Assembly (NCBI RefSeq): GCF_000814025.1
Contig: NZ_JWLL01000006.1
Span: forward strand, 744,001 to 808,000
Direction of reading: 5' to 3'
DNA: 64,000 nucleotides
DNA from: Tateyamaria sp. ANG-S1
GTDB taxonomy: Bacteria; Pseudomonadota; Alphaproteobacteria; Rhodobacterales; Rhodobacteraceae
In this document: piece after piece, positions 45,664 through 54,868 of the stretch
Numbering within the stretch: the first letter of the stretch is position 1
How the letters are laid out: each line of letters opens with the position of its first letter
Made by a program: the position numbers and the translations under genes
The notes under the pieces: generated by a model
What the model saw: only the letters and a program-made list of their open reading frames with translations
What the model was told of the DNA's origin: nothing
Database searches by the model: none

Positions 45664-46851
45664 ATGTTCCTGCCCTTCTTCGAAAGCCTGCGGAAGAACG
45701 GCGTGCCGGTGTCCTTGCGCGAGTTCCTTGTCTTTCTCGAAGGGATGAAGGCGGGGCTGGCCACTTACGATGTCGAGGCGTTCTACTACCTCGCCCGCGT
45801 AGCGATGGTCAAAGACGAGCGCAATATCGACAAGTTCGACCGCGCCTTTGCTGCTGCATTCGAAGGCTTGGAGCAGATCAGCATTGATCAGGTGCTAGAA
45901 GCGGTGGACATCCCGCAAGACTGGTTGGAAAAGCTCGCAGAAAAGCATCTGAGCGAGGAAGAGCGGAAGGAGATCGAAGCTTTAGGAGGCTTCGACAAGC
46001 TCATGGAAACCCTCAAGAAACGGCTTGAGGAGCAGAAGGGCCGCCACCAGGGCGGCAACAAGTGGGTCGGCACCGCCGGCACCTCGCCCTTTGGCGCTTA
46101 CGGCTACAATCCCGAAGGCGTCCGGATCGGCCAAAAGGAAAGCCGCCACCAGCGCGCGGTCAAGGTCTGGGACAAGCGTGAATTCAAGAACCTGGACGAC
46201 ACGGTTGAACTCGGTACGCGCAACATCAAGGTTGCGCTGAAACGCCTGCGCCGCTGGGCGCGAGATGGCGCAGCGGAAGAGTTGGACCTAAACGGCACCA
46301 TCCGCGCGACCGCGGAACACGGATACCTCGATGTCAAAACGCGCCCCGAGCGGCGCAATGCAGTGAAAGTGCTGCTGTTCCTGGATGTTGGCGGCTCCAT
46401 GGACCCGCATGTGAAGATCGTGGAGGAGCTGTTTTCGGCCGCGAAGTCCGAATTCAAACACTTCGAATACTTCTACTTCCACAACTGCCTTTACGAAGGG
46501 GTCTGGCGCGACAATCGCCGCCGTTGGGACGCTCAGACACCGACGCACGAGGTGCTGCGCACCTACGGCCCCGACTACAAGTGCATCTTCGTAGGCGACG
46601 CGAGCATGTCGCCGTATGAGATCGCCTATCCCGGCGGCGCCAATGAGCACTGGAACCAGGAAGCGGGTCAGGTCTGGCTCTCCCGCGCGCGGGATCAGTG
46701 GACGTCGAACCTGTGGATCAACCCGGTGCCCGAGAAATACTGGGGCTACACCCACTCCATCGGCATGATCCAGGAAATCTTTGGCAAGGACACCATGGTC
46801 CCTATGACGCTCGACGGGCTGAGCCGGGGCATGCGGGCGTTGACGCGCTAG
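45664..46851 (+). CDS. VWA domain protein, CoxE-like, partner of MoxR ATPase
   Basis: 395 residues. The N-terminal half is helical with a charged segment (residues 95-130). The C-terminal half is a von Willebrand A domain with the metal-ion site FLDVGGSMDPH (DxGxS) near residue 240 and Thr/Asp in YKCIFVGDASMS. This arrangement is typical of proteins encoded with MoxR/CoxD ATPases. It overlaps the convergent RTX gene by four bases. Confidence 0.9.
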   Translation: MFLPFFESLRKNGVPVSLREFLVFLEGMKAGLATYDVEAFYYLARVAMVKDERNIDKFDRAFAAAFEGLEQISIDQVLEAVDIPQDWLEKLAEKHLSEEERKEIEALGGFDKLMETLKKRLEEQKGRHQGGNKWVGTAGTSPFGAYGYNPEGVRIGQKESRHQRAVKVWDKREFKNLDDTVELGTRNIKVALKRLRRWARDGAAEELDLNGTIRATAEHGYLDVKTRPERRNAVKVLLFLDVGGSMDPHVKIVEELFSAAKSEFKHFEYFYFHNCLYEGVWRDNRRRWDAQTPTHEVLRTYGPDYKCIFVGDASMSPYEIAYPGGANEHWNQEAGQVWLSRARDQWTSNLWINPVPEKYWGYTHSIGMIQEIFGKDTMVPMTLDGLSRGMRALTR

Positions 46852-48038
46852 GCAAGCATAAAAATGTTTCTCAGAAACACGTCTTGAGAAAAATCGGGCG
46901 CGTTCGGATCCGCGCCGCCAAGATCAGTCTGGCTGAACTCAAAACGCAATATCTCTCCGGCATCACCTGTCTCCATGGTGACAGCGAAGCTCTGGTTCTC
47001 GAAACCGAAAAAGGCAAGGGTCATGTCGTCTGTGGTGATCGGCCCGCCGTCTGGCCCGGTGATATCGGTAAGGTCAATCTGATCGCGCGTGCCATCTGTT
47101 TCCCTGCCATATTGAAACTGCGAAATGGAGATCAGCGCGTTTTCATTCTGAACAACGACTAGGTCTGCAGCATCTTCAATCGATCCATTGAACTCTTCGG
47201 AGTCGTTCAACCGGATCGACACGTTAGCCCGCATGTCGTCCGATTCACCAGCGCGCACATAAACCGTATCTTCACCGCTGCCCGCTCGCACGGAATTCGA
47301 TACATTCGATGCGATATCACCATTCGTGTCGCGGTGACCGGAAACATGGATTTCGTCATCTCCTGCACCGCCAATCAGACGATATTGCCCCTCGTTTCCA
47401 AAAATCGTGTCATTGCCTTCACCACCATCCGCAAATTCAAAATTCCCTCGGTAAACCGCATCACGTTCCCCAAGATCGAGAAGGTCGTCACCAAGGCCGC
47501 CGGACAAGGTATCGGCACCGAAACCGCCCTGCAGCGTATCATCACCGGAGCCGCCGTTTAGCTCGTCCTGCCAAGCGCCACCGTCGAGCATGTCGTCGCC
47601 GTTCCGACCAAACAGCGTGTCAGCGCCTCCCCCACCTTCGATGGAATCGTCGCCGTCGCCACCATCAATGTTATCTGCACCAAACCCGCCGTTCAGCACA
47701 TCGTCGCCTCGTCCACCCAGAAGTGTGTCGTTCGACAGACTGCCCAGCAGAGTGTCTGCACCGTCGTTCCCAATGAGATAATCCGCGCCACTGCCACCGG
47801 CGACCCTATCATCACCGCCACCTGCATCGATGGTATCGTTCCCATCCAGTCCGCGGATGAACTCCGCATCGGAACCGGCAACGATATCGTCGCCGCCAGG
47901 TGTTCCTTCGATCACCGTCTCTGGGAAAGACGCGGACTCGCCTGTTTCCGCATCAGACACATTTGCGTCATCATCGTCGTTCGCAAATCCAAAGCCTAAG
48001 GCAACCAGTCCCAATGCAGCGAGGAGGGCCAATTCCAT
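46848..48038 (-). CDS. RTX calcium-binding protein with N-terminal membrane segment
   Basis: 396 residues. A hydrophobic start (MELALLAALGLVALGFGFA) is followed at once by DDDDANVSD, then RTX nonapeptides at about 48-180 (GGDDRVAGGSGADYLIGN style) and a beta-rich C-terminal part without a Hint domain. The N-terminal anchor contrasts with the two RTX proteins at 25-33 kb. It may be retained in the inner membrane or use that segment as a signal. Convergent with the VWA gene (four-base overlap). Confidence 0.82.
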   Translation of the reverse strand: MELALLAALGLVALGFGFANDDDDANVSDAETGESASFPETVIEGTPGGDDIVAGSDAEFIRGLDGNDTIDAGGGDDRVAGGSGADYLIGNDGADTLLGSLSNDTLLGGRGDDVLNGGFGADNIDGGDGDDSIEGGGGADTLFGRNGDDMLDGGAWQDELNGGSGDDTLQGGFGADTLSGGLGDDLLDLGERDAVYRGNFEFADGGEGNDTIFGNEGQYRLIGGAGDDEIHVSGHRDTNGDIASNVSNSVRAGSGEDTVYVRAGESDDMRANVSIRLNDSEEFNGSIEDAADLVVVQNENALISISQFQYGRETDGTRDQIDLTDITGPDGGPITTDDMTLAFFGFENQSFAVTMETGDAGEILRFEFSQTDLGGADPNAPDFSQDVFLRNIFMLA

Positions 48039-48178
48039 ATCAGATGCCTTTCGTTAAACAACACAATTGACGGTACAGTATGGTCACCCTGACGCGAAAT
48101 AGAGACAGACAAAGCCCGCTCCCCTTTCAAGGGATGTTGCATATTGCCCACAGGCGGTTTGCGCCCCATATCCAAGGC

Positions 48179-48874
48179 ATGATTAAATTCACCCCGATCC
48201 TGCTGGCCATCATTTACGGGCTGGTCATGTACCGTTTTTCGGTCTGGCGCATGGCGCGCGAGCTTGATGCGCAATCGACAGAGTTGGCCGACCCAATGCT
48301 GCGCCAAATGTGCGACCAGATGGCCGCTGCGCTGGATCTTGAGCGGATCCGGGTGCACATCTATGAGATTGACCCGGTCAACGGCCTCGCCGCCCCGGAC
48401 GGGCGCATTTTCATCACGCGCGGGTTCTACAACAAGTTTCGGCAAGGGGCCGTATCCGCGTCGGAAATGGCGAGCGTGATTGCGCATGAGTTGGGCCATG
48501 TGGCCCTCGGCCACAGCCGCCGCCGGATGATCGACTTTTCGGGGCAGAACGCGCTGCGCACGGCGCTTGCCATGGTTTTGTCGCGCTTCATCCCCGGCAT
48601 TGGCGTGCTGATTGCCAACGCTCTGACCACGCTTCTGGCCGCGCGTCTGTCGCGCAGTGACGAGTACGAGGCCGACGCCTATGCCGCCGCACTACTCACC
48701 AAGGCGGGCATCGGGATCGGACCGCAGATTTCCCTGTTCGAAAAGCTGGAAAAGCTCACGAAGTCAAACTCAGGTGCCGTGCCTGCGTGGCTGATGAGCC
48801 ATCCGAAAACCACCGAACGGATCAAAGCGCTGCAAGATCTGGAAGCCAAATGGGCGCAGGTACCCGCGCCTTAA
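48179..48874 (+). CDS. M48-family metallopeptidase
   Basis: 231 residues with an N-terminal membrane helix (FTPILLAIIYGLVMYRFSV), zinc motif VIAHELGHVALGHSRRR (HExxH) near residue 100, and the third ligand Glu in SRSDEYEADAYAAALL. HtpX/BepA-like membrane-associated protease, likely in envelope quality control. The ATG at 48179 fits family N-termini, but its ribosome site is close; an in-frame ATG at 48134 is the alternative. The stop overlaps the convergent PIN gene by four bases. Confidence 0.9.
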   Translation: MIKFTPILLAIIYGLVMYRFSVWRMARELDAQSTELADPMLRQMCDQMAAALDLERIRVHIYEIDPVNGLAAPDGRIFITRGFYNKFRQGAVSASEMASVIAHELGHVALGHSRRRMIDFSGQNALRTALAMVLSRFIPGIGVLIANALTTLLAARLSRSDEYEADAYAAALLTKAGIGIGPQISLFEKLEKLTKSNSGAVPAWLMSHPKTTERIKALQDLEAKWAQVPAP

Positions 48875-49419
48875 CTGTGCCGCTCCAGTGCTTTGCCAAG
48901 ACGCGGCAAGCGCGCTTTCTTCATCAGGCTGCGCATCGTCCAATCGTCGCCGGAAAGACGTCTGGCTTCGGTCAGAACCGCATGACCTGCGCGTGACACC
49001 GCCTCTGGCTGCGCCTCGAAACATCCCAGCAGGAAGCCGTCTGGATCGGCCCGCGACAGCCCCTCTTCGGCCAAGATATTGCGCGGAAAATCCTTGGCGT
49101 TCGATGTCAGGATGATGTCGGACGATCCTGCGATTGCGGCGGCCAGCACATGCACGTCCGCAGGGTCTGGCAGCCACAGTCGGGTCTCCAGCTCCGGGGC
49201 GTATCGGACAGTGGCGCGCGACCAACGCGCCGACAGCATGGCGATCTCACCGCGTGCCTGTGCTTCCCCGTCCGGCCCCAACCGCGCGGCGGCACGCGCC
49301 CATTCTTCAAGAATGCGGTCGGACCATTGCGGCTCGAACAGCCCGGCCGCGGCCACCCCCAGCACCACCTCACGCATGACGGTCGGGTAAAGGACATTGG
49401 CGTCGATCAGCACTTTCAT
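48871..49419 (-). CDS. PIN-domain protein
   Basis: 182 residues. The PIN core has the acidic residues in VLIDANVLYP (Asp at 5), the Glu in WSDRILEEWARA, and LPDPADVHVLAAAIAGSSDIILTSNAKDFP (Asp pair). It looks like a VapC-type ribonuclease. No antitoxin gene is adjacent: the upstream partner is an rRNA methyltransferase whose stop overlaps this start by ATGA. So it is probably a solitary RNA-processing PIN protein rather than a toxin-antitoxin module. Confidence 0.82.
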   Translation of the reverse strand: MKVLIDANVLYPTVMREVVLGVAAAGLFEPQWSDRILEEWARAAARLGPDGEAQARGEIAMLSARWSRATVRYAPELETRLWLPDPADVHVLAAAIAGSSDIILTSNAKDFPRNILAEEGLSRADPDGFLLGCFEAQPEAVSRAGHAVLTEARRLSGDDWTMRSLMKKARLPRLGKALERHS

Positions 49420-50621
49420 AGGCGGAAGAACAGCGCCTTGAGATAGCCGCTTTCCGCCAGTTGCGGCAGTTGCGGGTGGTCCGGCCCGGCAAAGCCCGTG
49501 TGCAGCAGCGCAGGCGACCGACCGGCCCGCCCGATGCCACGGGCGGAGGCCGTGCGGAACTTGGCCAGATCGGCGGCGTGTGAACAACTGCAGAGACCCA
49601 GAATGCCGCCCTCGGCCACAAGAGGGGTCGCCAGCCGCGCCACCCGTTCATAGGCGCGCAGGCCCGCATCCAGCGCCTGTTTCGAAGGCGCGAACGCAGG
49701 TGGATCGCAGATCACCAGATCGAACTGCGCGCCTTCCTCCTGCAGCGCGCTCAGCACGTCAAACGCATCGCCCTGTCGTATGGCAAACCGGTCAGTGACG
49801 CCCATGGCAGATGCCCCCTGCTCGGCCAGCTCAAGAGCGGCCGCAGAGCCATCCACGCAAGTCGCATGGGCCGCGCCACCGGCCAGTGCGGCCAGTCCAA
49901 ACCCACCCACATGGGAAAACACATCCAGCACGCGCGCGCCCTTGGCCACCGACTGAGCAAAGGCGTGGTTAGGCCGCTGGTCAAAGAACAGGCCCGTCTT
50001 CTGGCCGCCCGCCACGTCGGCCATGTAGGTGGCACCGTTCATCGGCACCGGGATCGGCGCATCCGGCATTTGCCCGGCCAGTATGACGGTCTGATCGTCC
50101 AAGCCCTCAAGCGCGCGGGTCCGTCCGCTGGCATTTTTGATCAGGTGCGTCACACCCGCGACCTCGGCAAGCGCTGCCGCGATCAGGTCCAGATGGGTCT
50201 CGGCCCAGGCGGCGTTGGGCTGGATCACGGCCACATCACCAAAGCGGTCAACGATGACACCGGGCAGGCCATCCGCCTCGGCGTGGATCAGACGGTAAAA
50301 CGGCGCATCAAAGAGCCGCTCCCGCAGGGCCTGCGACTGTGAGATGCGCGCGCGCAGCCAGTCGGCGTCCACCGAAGCTGCTGGATCTCGGTCGAGGACA
50401 CGCCCGACGATCTTTGAAAGCGGGTTAACAGCCACAAGGCCCAGGGCACTGCGATTGGCATCCTCAAGCACCGCGAGCGTACCGGGTACCAGCGCCTTGG
50501 TCCGACGGTCCAGTACCACCTCATTGGCATAGACCCATGGAAATCCATGGCGAATGCGCCGCGCATCCATCTTTGGACGCATGCGCAGAACGGGGCGGTC
50601 GGGGATGGGGGAGGCAGTCAT
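49416..50621 (-). CDS. Class I SAM-dependent rRNA (cytosine) methyltransferase, RlmI-like
   Basis: 401 residues. N-terminal PUA domain (15-90, RRIRHGFPWVYANEV), a middle RlmI domain, then a Rossmann methyltransferase domain with VLDVFSHVGGFGLAALAGGA (SAM site, ~220) and LVICDPPAFAPSK (~300). The catalytic Cys is likely in LGLCSCSHAAD (~355). RlmI-type enzymes make m5C in 23S rRNA. The ATG at 50621 is chosen over an upstream non-ATG extension. Confidence 0.9.
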   Translation of the reverse strand: MTASPIPDRPVLRMRPKMDARRIRHGFPWVYANEVVLDRRTKALVPGTLAVLEDANRSALGLVAVNPLSKIVGRVLDRDPAASVDADWLRARISQSQALRERLFDAPFYRLIHAEADGLPGVIVDRFGDVAVIQPNAAWAETHLDLIAAALAEVAGVTHLIKNASGRTRALEGLDDQTVILAGQMPDAPIPVPMNGATYMADVAGGQKTGLFFDQRPNHAFAQSVAKGARVLDVFSHVGGFGLAALAGGAAHATCVDGSAAALELAEQGASAMGVTDRFAIRQGDAFDVLSALQEEGAQFDLVICDPPAFAPSKQALDAGLRAYERVARLATPLVAEGGILGLCSCSHAADLAKFRTASARGIGRAGRSPALLHTGFAGPDHPQLPQLAESGYLKALFFRL

Positions 50622-50669
50622 AGCGCTACCCTCTAGTGCCAATGGCGGGACTGCGAAAGGCCAGAAATG

Positions 50670-50687
50670 CGCGCGACCGGTCGCGCG
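50670..50687. terminator. Perfect 18-base palindrome after the 92-residue gene
   Basis: CGCGCGACCGGTCGCGCG (50670-50687) is a perfect palindrome directly abutting the stop of the leftward gene at 50688. It probably ends or protects the glnE-distal transcript; it lacks a long T run. Confidence 0.55.
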
Positions 50688-50966
50688 TTATGCATCGCGG
50701 GGCCGACTGCGCCACCCGCCGCGGCGGCGCGGCTGTCCTATCCTCTCCAACCCCTCTTTCAGCGTCTCCGTCATCGGATGGTCGGGATATGCGCCTTCAT
50801 ACCGCTGCAAAAGCGCTGTGATCAGATCAGCAGGCACCGTGGTACCGGGTATGCTCAGCGCCCAATCCAGAAAGATGGTCCGGCATTCCGGACCGGAGAT
50901 CCCGTCAATGCGGTACGCTTCAAAGATCAGACCCTTGGGGTCCAGATCATCACCCTTTTGTATCAC
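50688..50966 (-). CDS. Small conserved-looking hypothetical protein downstream of glnE
   Basis: 92 residues with no recognised motif: acidic N-terminal half (GDDLDPKGLIFEAYRIDG), a DWALSIPG segment, and a basic Arg-rich tail. The only sensible start is a GTG at 50966 that overlaps the glnE TGA (GTGA), which argues for coupled translation and a real gene. Cytoplasmic. Confidence 0.65.
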   Translation of the reverse strand: MIQKGDDLDPKGLIFEAYRIDGISGPECRTIFLDWALSIPGTTVPADLITALLQRYEGAYPDHPMTETLKEGLERIGQPRRRGGWRSRPRDA

Positions 50967-53710
50967 TCCGCTGCCCCTACCGCGTTCCCGATGATCCCCG
51001 CTGTGCGCTCAATTGCATCCCGCAACTGCCGCTCCGCCGCCTCGCGTACATCACAGCCAACCGCCCGCAGCAACACGTCCTGCCCGCCAGCACCCAGATC
51101 ATCCATATCCACGGCCTGCGTGCTCAGCAGACGCGAGGCGATCTGCACGGCCCAGAGTAGTGCATGGGTCTGCGCCAGATGTTGTGCATCTGCGTCGCTC
51201 AGTACACCGGCGGCGACACAAGCGTCTAGCCCGGCGCTGACGCCCGACCGCAGCGCGCCCGTCAAAACGGCCCCCGTTTGCGCCAAGAGTTCGATGTCCT
51301 GCAAGCGCCCCGGCCCGATCTTGGCATCCCAGATAGACGCGGGCTGCTTGGCCGCCGCAATCCGCGCGCGCATCTGGGCGAGTTCGGCCAAGACGTCTGA
51401 CTGGTCCCGTGGCCGCTGCATGATCTCTTCGCGAAAGGCAGCAATATCCCCGGTCAGCGCCTCCGGCCCCGCAACGACCGTCGCCCGCACCAGCGCCAGA
51501 TGCTCCCACAGCCAGGCATCCTCGCGCTGATAGCGCTGAAAGGACGGCCAGCTTGTCGCAACCGGACCCTGATTGCCAGAGGGGCGCAGGCGCATATCGG
51601 CCTCATAGAGACGCCCCTGCGCCGTCTGGGTCGTGACCGCCGTGATCATGGCCTGCGTCAATCGCGCATAGTAGCTGCCGACGGGCAAAGGGCGTTTGCC
51701 CTCGGACTGTTCATCGTCGAGCGGGTCATACACCACGATCAGGTCCAGATCGGATTGCGGCGTCAGGTGCCCGGCACCCAGGCTACCCATCCCCAGGATG
51801 ACGCCTCCACGCCCGGGCGGCGGCCCGTGGCGCTTGGCAAACTGGGCCTGCACCTCAGGCCAAAGGGCCGCGATGCTGGCGCGCGCCAGATCGCTATACT
51901 GCTTGCCCGCCTCGATGGCCGAGGTCAGTTGCCGCAAGTGATGCACTCCGATGCGAAAGTGCCATTCCTTGGCCCAGGCGCGAATGGCGTCGAGCTTGGC
52001 CTCGTAGTCATCCTCCGCAGTAAGGCGGTCCACCGCCATCTCGGTAAGCGCATCCCGCCCCGGCCAGGGGGCAAAGAAACTGCCGCCGATGACGGCATCC
52101 AAGACCGCCGCGTTGCGTGACAGATAGTGCGCCAAAGCAGGCGACGTGCCCACAATATCCACCAGCAGATCGACAAGCTGCGGGTTCGCCTCGAACAGCG
52201 AAAACAGCTGCACCCCGGCGGGCAGACCCGCGAGAAAGCCGTCAAAGGCCGCGAGCGCCTCCTGCGGCTTCGTGGCAGCGCCCAGCCGCTCCATCAGCAT
52301 CGGCTCGATCCGGTCAAAGAGCGCCGCCCCGCGGGCACTGCGCAGCGCGGGATAGTTGCGCCAACGCGATTGCATGGCGGCATCCAGCGCGACAGTCGGG
52401 GTCGGCTCAGCAGCGTCGGGGGCAAAGAACCCTTCTGTCTCGGCGTGGACAGCCGACAGGCGGTCGCGCAACTCGGCCTCAAGCGCGGCACGATCCGTCG
52501 CCATCATCGCCGCCAGCCGCTCGAACCCCTCATCGCTGCCCGGCAGCTTGTGCGTCTGCGCATCGCGCTGCATCTGAACGCGGTGCTCCACCGTGCGGGC
52601 AAAGCGGTAGTGGTCGATCAGCATGTCGCGCGTGCCTGCTGTCACCCAGTCTTTCTCAGCTAGCCGCTGCAAGCCAGTCACCGTGTCGCGCACCCGCAGG
52701 TCAGCGTCCCGCCCCCCCGCAATCAACTGCCGGGTTTGGGTAAAAAACTCGATCTCGCGGATGCCGCCACGCCCCAGCTTCATATCATGGCCCGGCAGTG
52801 TGATTGGCCCGCCGGTCCCCTTGTGGGCGCGTATGGCGAGGCGCATGTCATGCGCGTCCTGCACGGCGGCAAAGTCGAGATGGCGGCGCCAGACAAACGG
52901 GCGCAACTCCTCCAGAAACGCCTGCCCCGCCGCGATGTCGCCTGCGCAGGGCCGCGCCTTGATATAGGCCGCGCGCTCCCATGTGCGGCCAAGGCTTTCG
53001 TAATACCGCTCTGCCGCGCCCGCCGACAGCACGACGGGGTTCACCGATGGGTCTGGCCGCAGCCGCAGGTCGGTGCGAAAGACATAGCCGTCCGGCGTCA
53101 GATCGCTCAGCACCTTGCACATGTCCTGCACCGCCCGCACGCAGGCCTTGCGTACAGCGGCATAGTCGGCGGGGTCATGGCGCGTTTCATCGAACAGGCA
53201 GATCAGGTCGATGTCCGAGGAATAGTTCAACTCGCCCGCGCCCATCTTGCCCATGGCCAGGACAAAAACGCCCACATCCGTGTCCGGTAGCTTGCCCCGA
53301 CGCACCTGCTCTGCCAGCGCAGCGGTCAGGGCCACATCGCATGCCATATCAGCCAACCGTGTAAGCGCACTCGTGACCTGTTCCAGCGTCCACGCGCCTG
53401 CGAGATCCGCCAGACCGGCCAGCAGCGCCACCCGCCGCTTGGCCTGGCGCAGTGCGGGCTTCAACGTAGTGACGTCCGCTTCGGGCGGCGACAACACCTG
53501 TGCCAGCGCCGCGTCTGTGTCATCCATCGCCTGCGGCAGCCAGGTGGCCTCTTTCTCGATCAACCCAGCCAGGTAGGGGCTGCACCCGGCGGTGCCCACA
53601 ATCACGTCGCGCATGTCATCGGTGATGTCAGGCACAAGTGCCGCCACCGCCGCCCCCCGTTCAGGATCAAAGGCGCGTGGAACGCGGGTGATATGGTCGG
53701 CCAAGCGCAT
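50963..53710 (-). CDS. glnE: Glutamine synthetase adenylyltransferase/adenylyl-removing enzyme
   Basis: Adds and removes AMP on glutamine synthetase in response to PII proteins. 915 residues, two nucleotidyltransferase domains: N-terminal adenylyl removase with AMGKMGAGELNYSSDIDL (~150) and C-terminal adenylyltransferase with GMGSLGAGHLTPQSDLDL (~675), each with the GS..DxD metal site, plus helical linker domains. The start at 53710 (MRLADHI) fits the family; the frame stays open 190 codons further but runs antisense to the YbaK gene and is not family-like. Confidence 0.95.
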   Translation of the reverse strand: MRLADHITRVPRAFDPERGAAVAALVPDITDDMRDVIVGTAGCSPYLAGLIEKEATWLPQAMDDTDAALAQVLSPPEADVTTLKPALRQAKRRVALLAGLADLAGAWTLEQVTSALTRLADMACDVALTAALAEQVRRGKLPDTDVGVFVLAMGKMGAGELNYSSDIDLICLFDETRHDPADYAAVRKACVRAVQDMCKVLSDLTPDGYVFRTDLRLRPDPSVNPVVLSAGAAERYYESLGRTWERAAYIKARPCAGDIAAGQAFLEELRPFVWRRHLDFAAVQDAHDMRLAIRAHKGTGGPITLPGHDMKLGRGGIREIEFFTQTRQLIAGGRDADLRVRDTVTGLQRLAEKDWVTAGTRDMLIDHYRFARTVEHRVQMQRDAQTHKLPGSDEGFERLAAMMATDRAALEAELRDRLSAVHAETEGFFAPDAAEPTPTVALDAAMQSRWRNYPALRSARGAALFDRIEPMLMERLGAATKPQEALAAFDGFLAGLPAGVQLFSLFEANPQLVDLLVDIVGTSPALAHYLSRNAAVLDAVIGGSFFAPWPGRDALTEMAVDRLTAEDDYEAKLDAIRAWAKEWHFRIGVHHLRQLTSAIEAGKQYSDLARASIAALWPEVQAQFAKRHGPPPGRGGVILGMGSLGAGHLTPQSDLDLIVVYDPLDDEQSEGKRPLPVGSYYARLTQAMITAVTTQTAQGRLYEADMRLRPSGNQGPVATSWPSFQRYQREDAWLWEHLALVRATVVAGPEALTGDIAAFREEIMQRPRDQSDVLAELAQMRARIAAAKQPASIWDAKIGPGRLQDIELLAQTGAVLTGALRSGVSAGLDACVAAGVLSDADAQHLAQTHALLWAVQIASRLLSTQAVDMDDLGAGGQDVLLRAVGCDVREAAERQLRDAIERTAGIIGNAVGAAE

Positions 53711-53786
53711 GCGCGCACCATCGAAGCCGCGCGGGGGCGCGTCAATGCCTCTTGCACCGGCTTTCGTCTCACGACAGGGTCGCGCC

Positions 53787-54254
53787 ATGAGCAAGAGCCT
53801 GAAACGTGTCCGCGCCACTCTTGAGGCGGCGGGCATCGATACCGAGATCATGGAAACGCCACTTGCCAGGACGGCAGCGGATGCGGCAACCGCGATCGGC
53901 TGCGAGATCGACCAGATCGCCAAATCCATCATTTTCCGGGGCGAGCACAGAGGGACCGCCATCCTGTTCATCACGGCAGGCGGCAATACGGTCGACACAG
54001 TCAAAGCGACTGAGGTTACGGGTGAAGCGCTTGGCAAGGCTGACGCCGCCCTGATCCGGGCCCAAACCGGCTTTGCCATCGGTGGGGTCGCCCCGGTGGG
54101 CCATATCAACCCGATCCGCGCCTTTTTCGACCCCAGGTTGAGTGATTTCGACGCTGTTTGGGCCGCTGCGGGCACGCCGCACCATGTTTTTCGGGCCGCG
54201 CTGGATGATTTACTGCAGCTTTCCGGCGCACAAATATCTGATTTTACGTCGTAA
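53787..54254 (+). CDS. YbaK/EbsC-family aminoacyl-tRNA deacylase
   Basis: 155 residues with the YbaK fold: TAADAATAIGCEIDQIAKSIIFRG, where the Lys binds the tRNA end, and GFAIGGVAPVGH. It hydrolyses mischarged tRNA such as Cys-tRNA(Pro). The ATG at 53787 has AGGG upstream. Divergent from glnE. It begins the run YbaK / DUF2852 / RDD / leucyltransferase. Confidence 0.9.
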   Translation: MSKSLKRVRATLEAAGIDTEIMETPLARTAADAATAIGCEIDQIAKSIIFRGEHRGTAILFITAGGNTVDTVKATEVTGEALGKADAALIRAQTGFAIGGVAPVGHINPIRAFFDPRLSDFDAVWAAAGTPHHVFRAALDDLLQLSGAQISDFTS

Positions 54255-54394
54255 ATCCAACATATGTAAAAAACATTCACATCAACCCTTGCAACGTCGG
54301 GTCACAACCCCAATCTTTTATGATGTGAAACGGCTTCACATACAGTCACACACATCACCGGGGCGCCGACCCCGCCTTTGTGAAAGGTTTGAAA

Positions 54395-54802
54395 ATGACG
54401 TCCATGTCCACCACTGCCCCCGCCGAACACAGCGCAGGCGGCTGGTTTTCCAAGACCGAACGCTGGCTCGATGAACGCGGCAAGGGTGCCTGGATCGCGG
54501 CCATGGTCCTCGGTTTCATCTTTTTCTGGCCCGTCGGCCTCGCCCTGCTGGCCTACATGATCTGGAGCAAACGCATGTTCTCGAAATCCTGCACGCCGCG
54601 CCGCATGGGTGGCGCGATGACCACAATGCGCTCGACCGGCAACTCGGCGTTCGACGCCTACAAGGCCGACACGCTGCGCCGTCTGGAAGAAGAACAGCAC
54701 AATTTCGAAGCCTTCCTCGAGCGTCTGCGCGAAGCCAAGGACAAGGCCGAGTTCGACCAATTCATGAACGAACGCGCCAAGGCCGCGAAATCCGAAGACT
54801 AA
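54395..54802 (+). CDS. DUF2852 membrane protein
   Basis: 135 residues. One or two membrane helices (AWIAAMVLGFIFFWPVGLALLAYMIW, about 32-58) lie between a polar N-terminus and a C-terminal charged helix (about 85-130) likely to form a coiled coil in the cytoplasm. Function unknown. The ATG at 54395 has AAAGG upstream; an in-frame GTG five codons before is possible. Confidence 0.85.
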   Translation: MTSMSTTAPAEHSAGGWFSKTERWLDERGKGAWIAAMVLGFIFFWPVGLALLAYMIWSKRMFSKSCTPRRMGGAMTTMRSTGNSAFDAYKADTLRRLEEEQHNFEAFLERLREAKDKAEFDQFMNERAKAAKSED

Positions 54803-54819
54803 GCGCACGTCCGTATGTC

Positions 54820-54841
54820 GGCCCCGGCGCAATCCGGGGCC
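54820..54841. terminator. Hairpin after the DUF2852 gene
   Basis: GGCCCCGG (54820-54827) pairs with CCGGGGCC (54834-54841) over a six-base loop. Only an AT-rich tail (ATAATTATG) follows, so termination is probably partial and the RDD gene may be read through. Confidence 0.55.
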
Positions 54842-54868
54842 ATAATTATGTCTGCACGGAGCACCCCC

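Noticed and set aside
48871-49419. VapBC-type toxin-antitoxin module
   Set aside because: The PIN protein has no small antitoxin gene next to it; the coupled gene is an rRNA methyltransferase.
53711-54280. Upstream extension of glnE to a much longer protein
   Set aside because: The frame is open but antisense to the YbaK gene, and GlnE of normal length begins at 53710.
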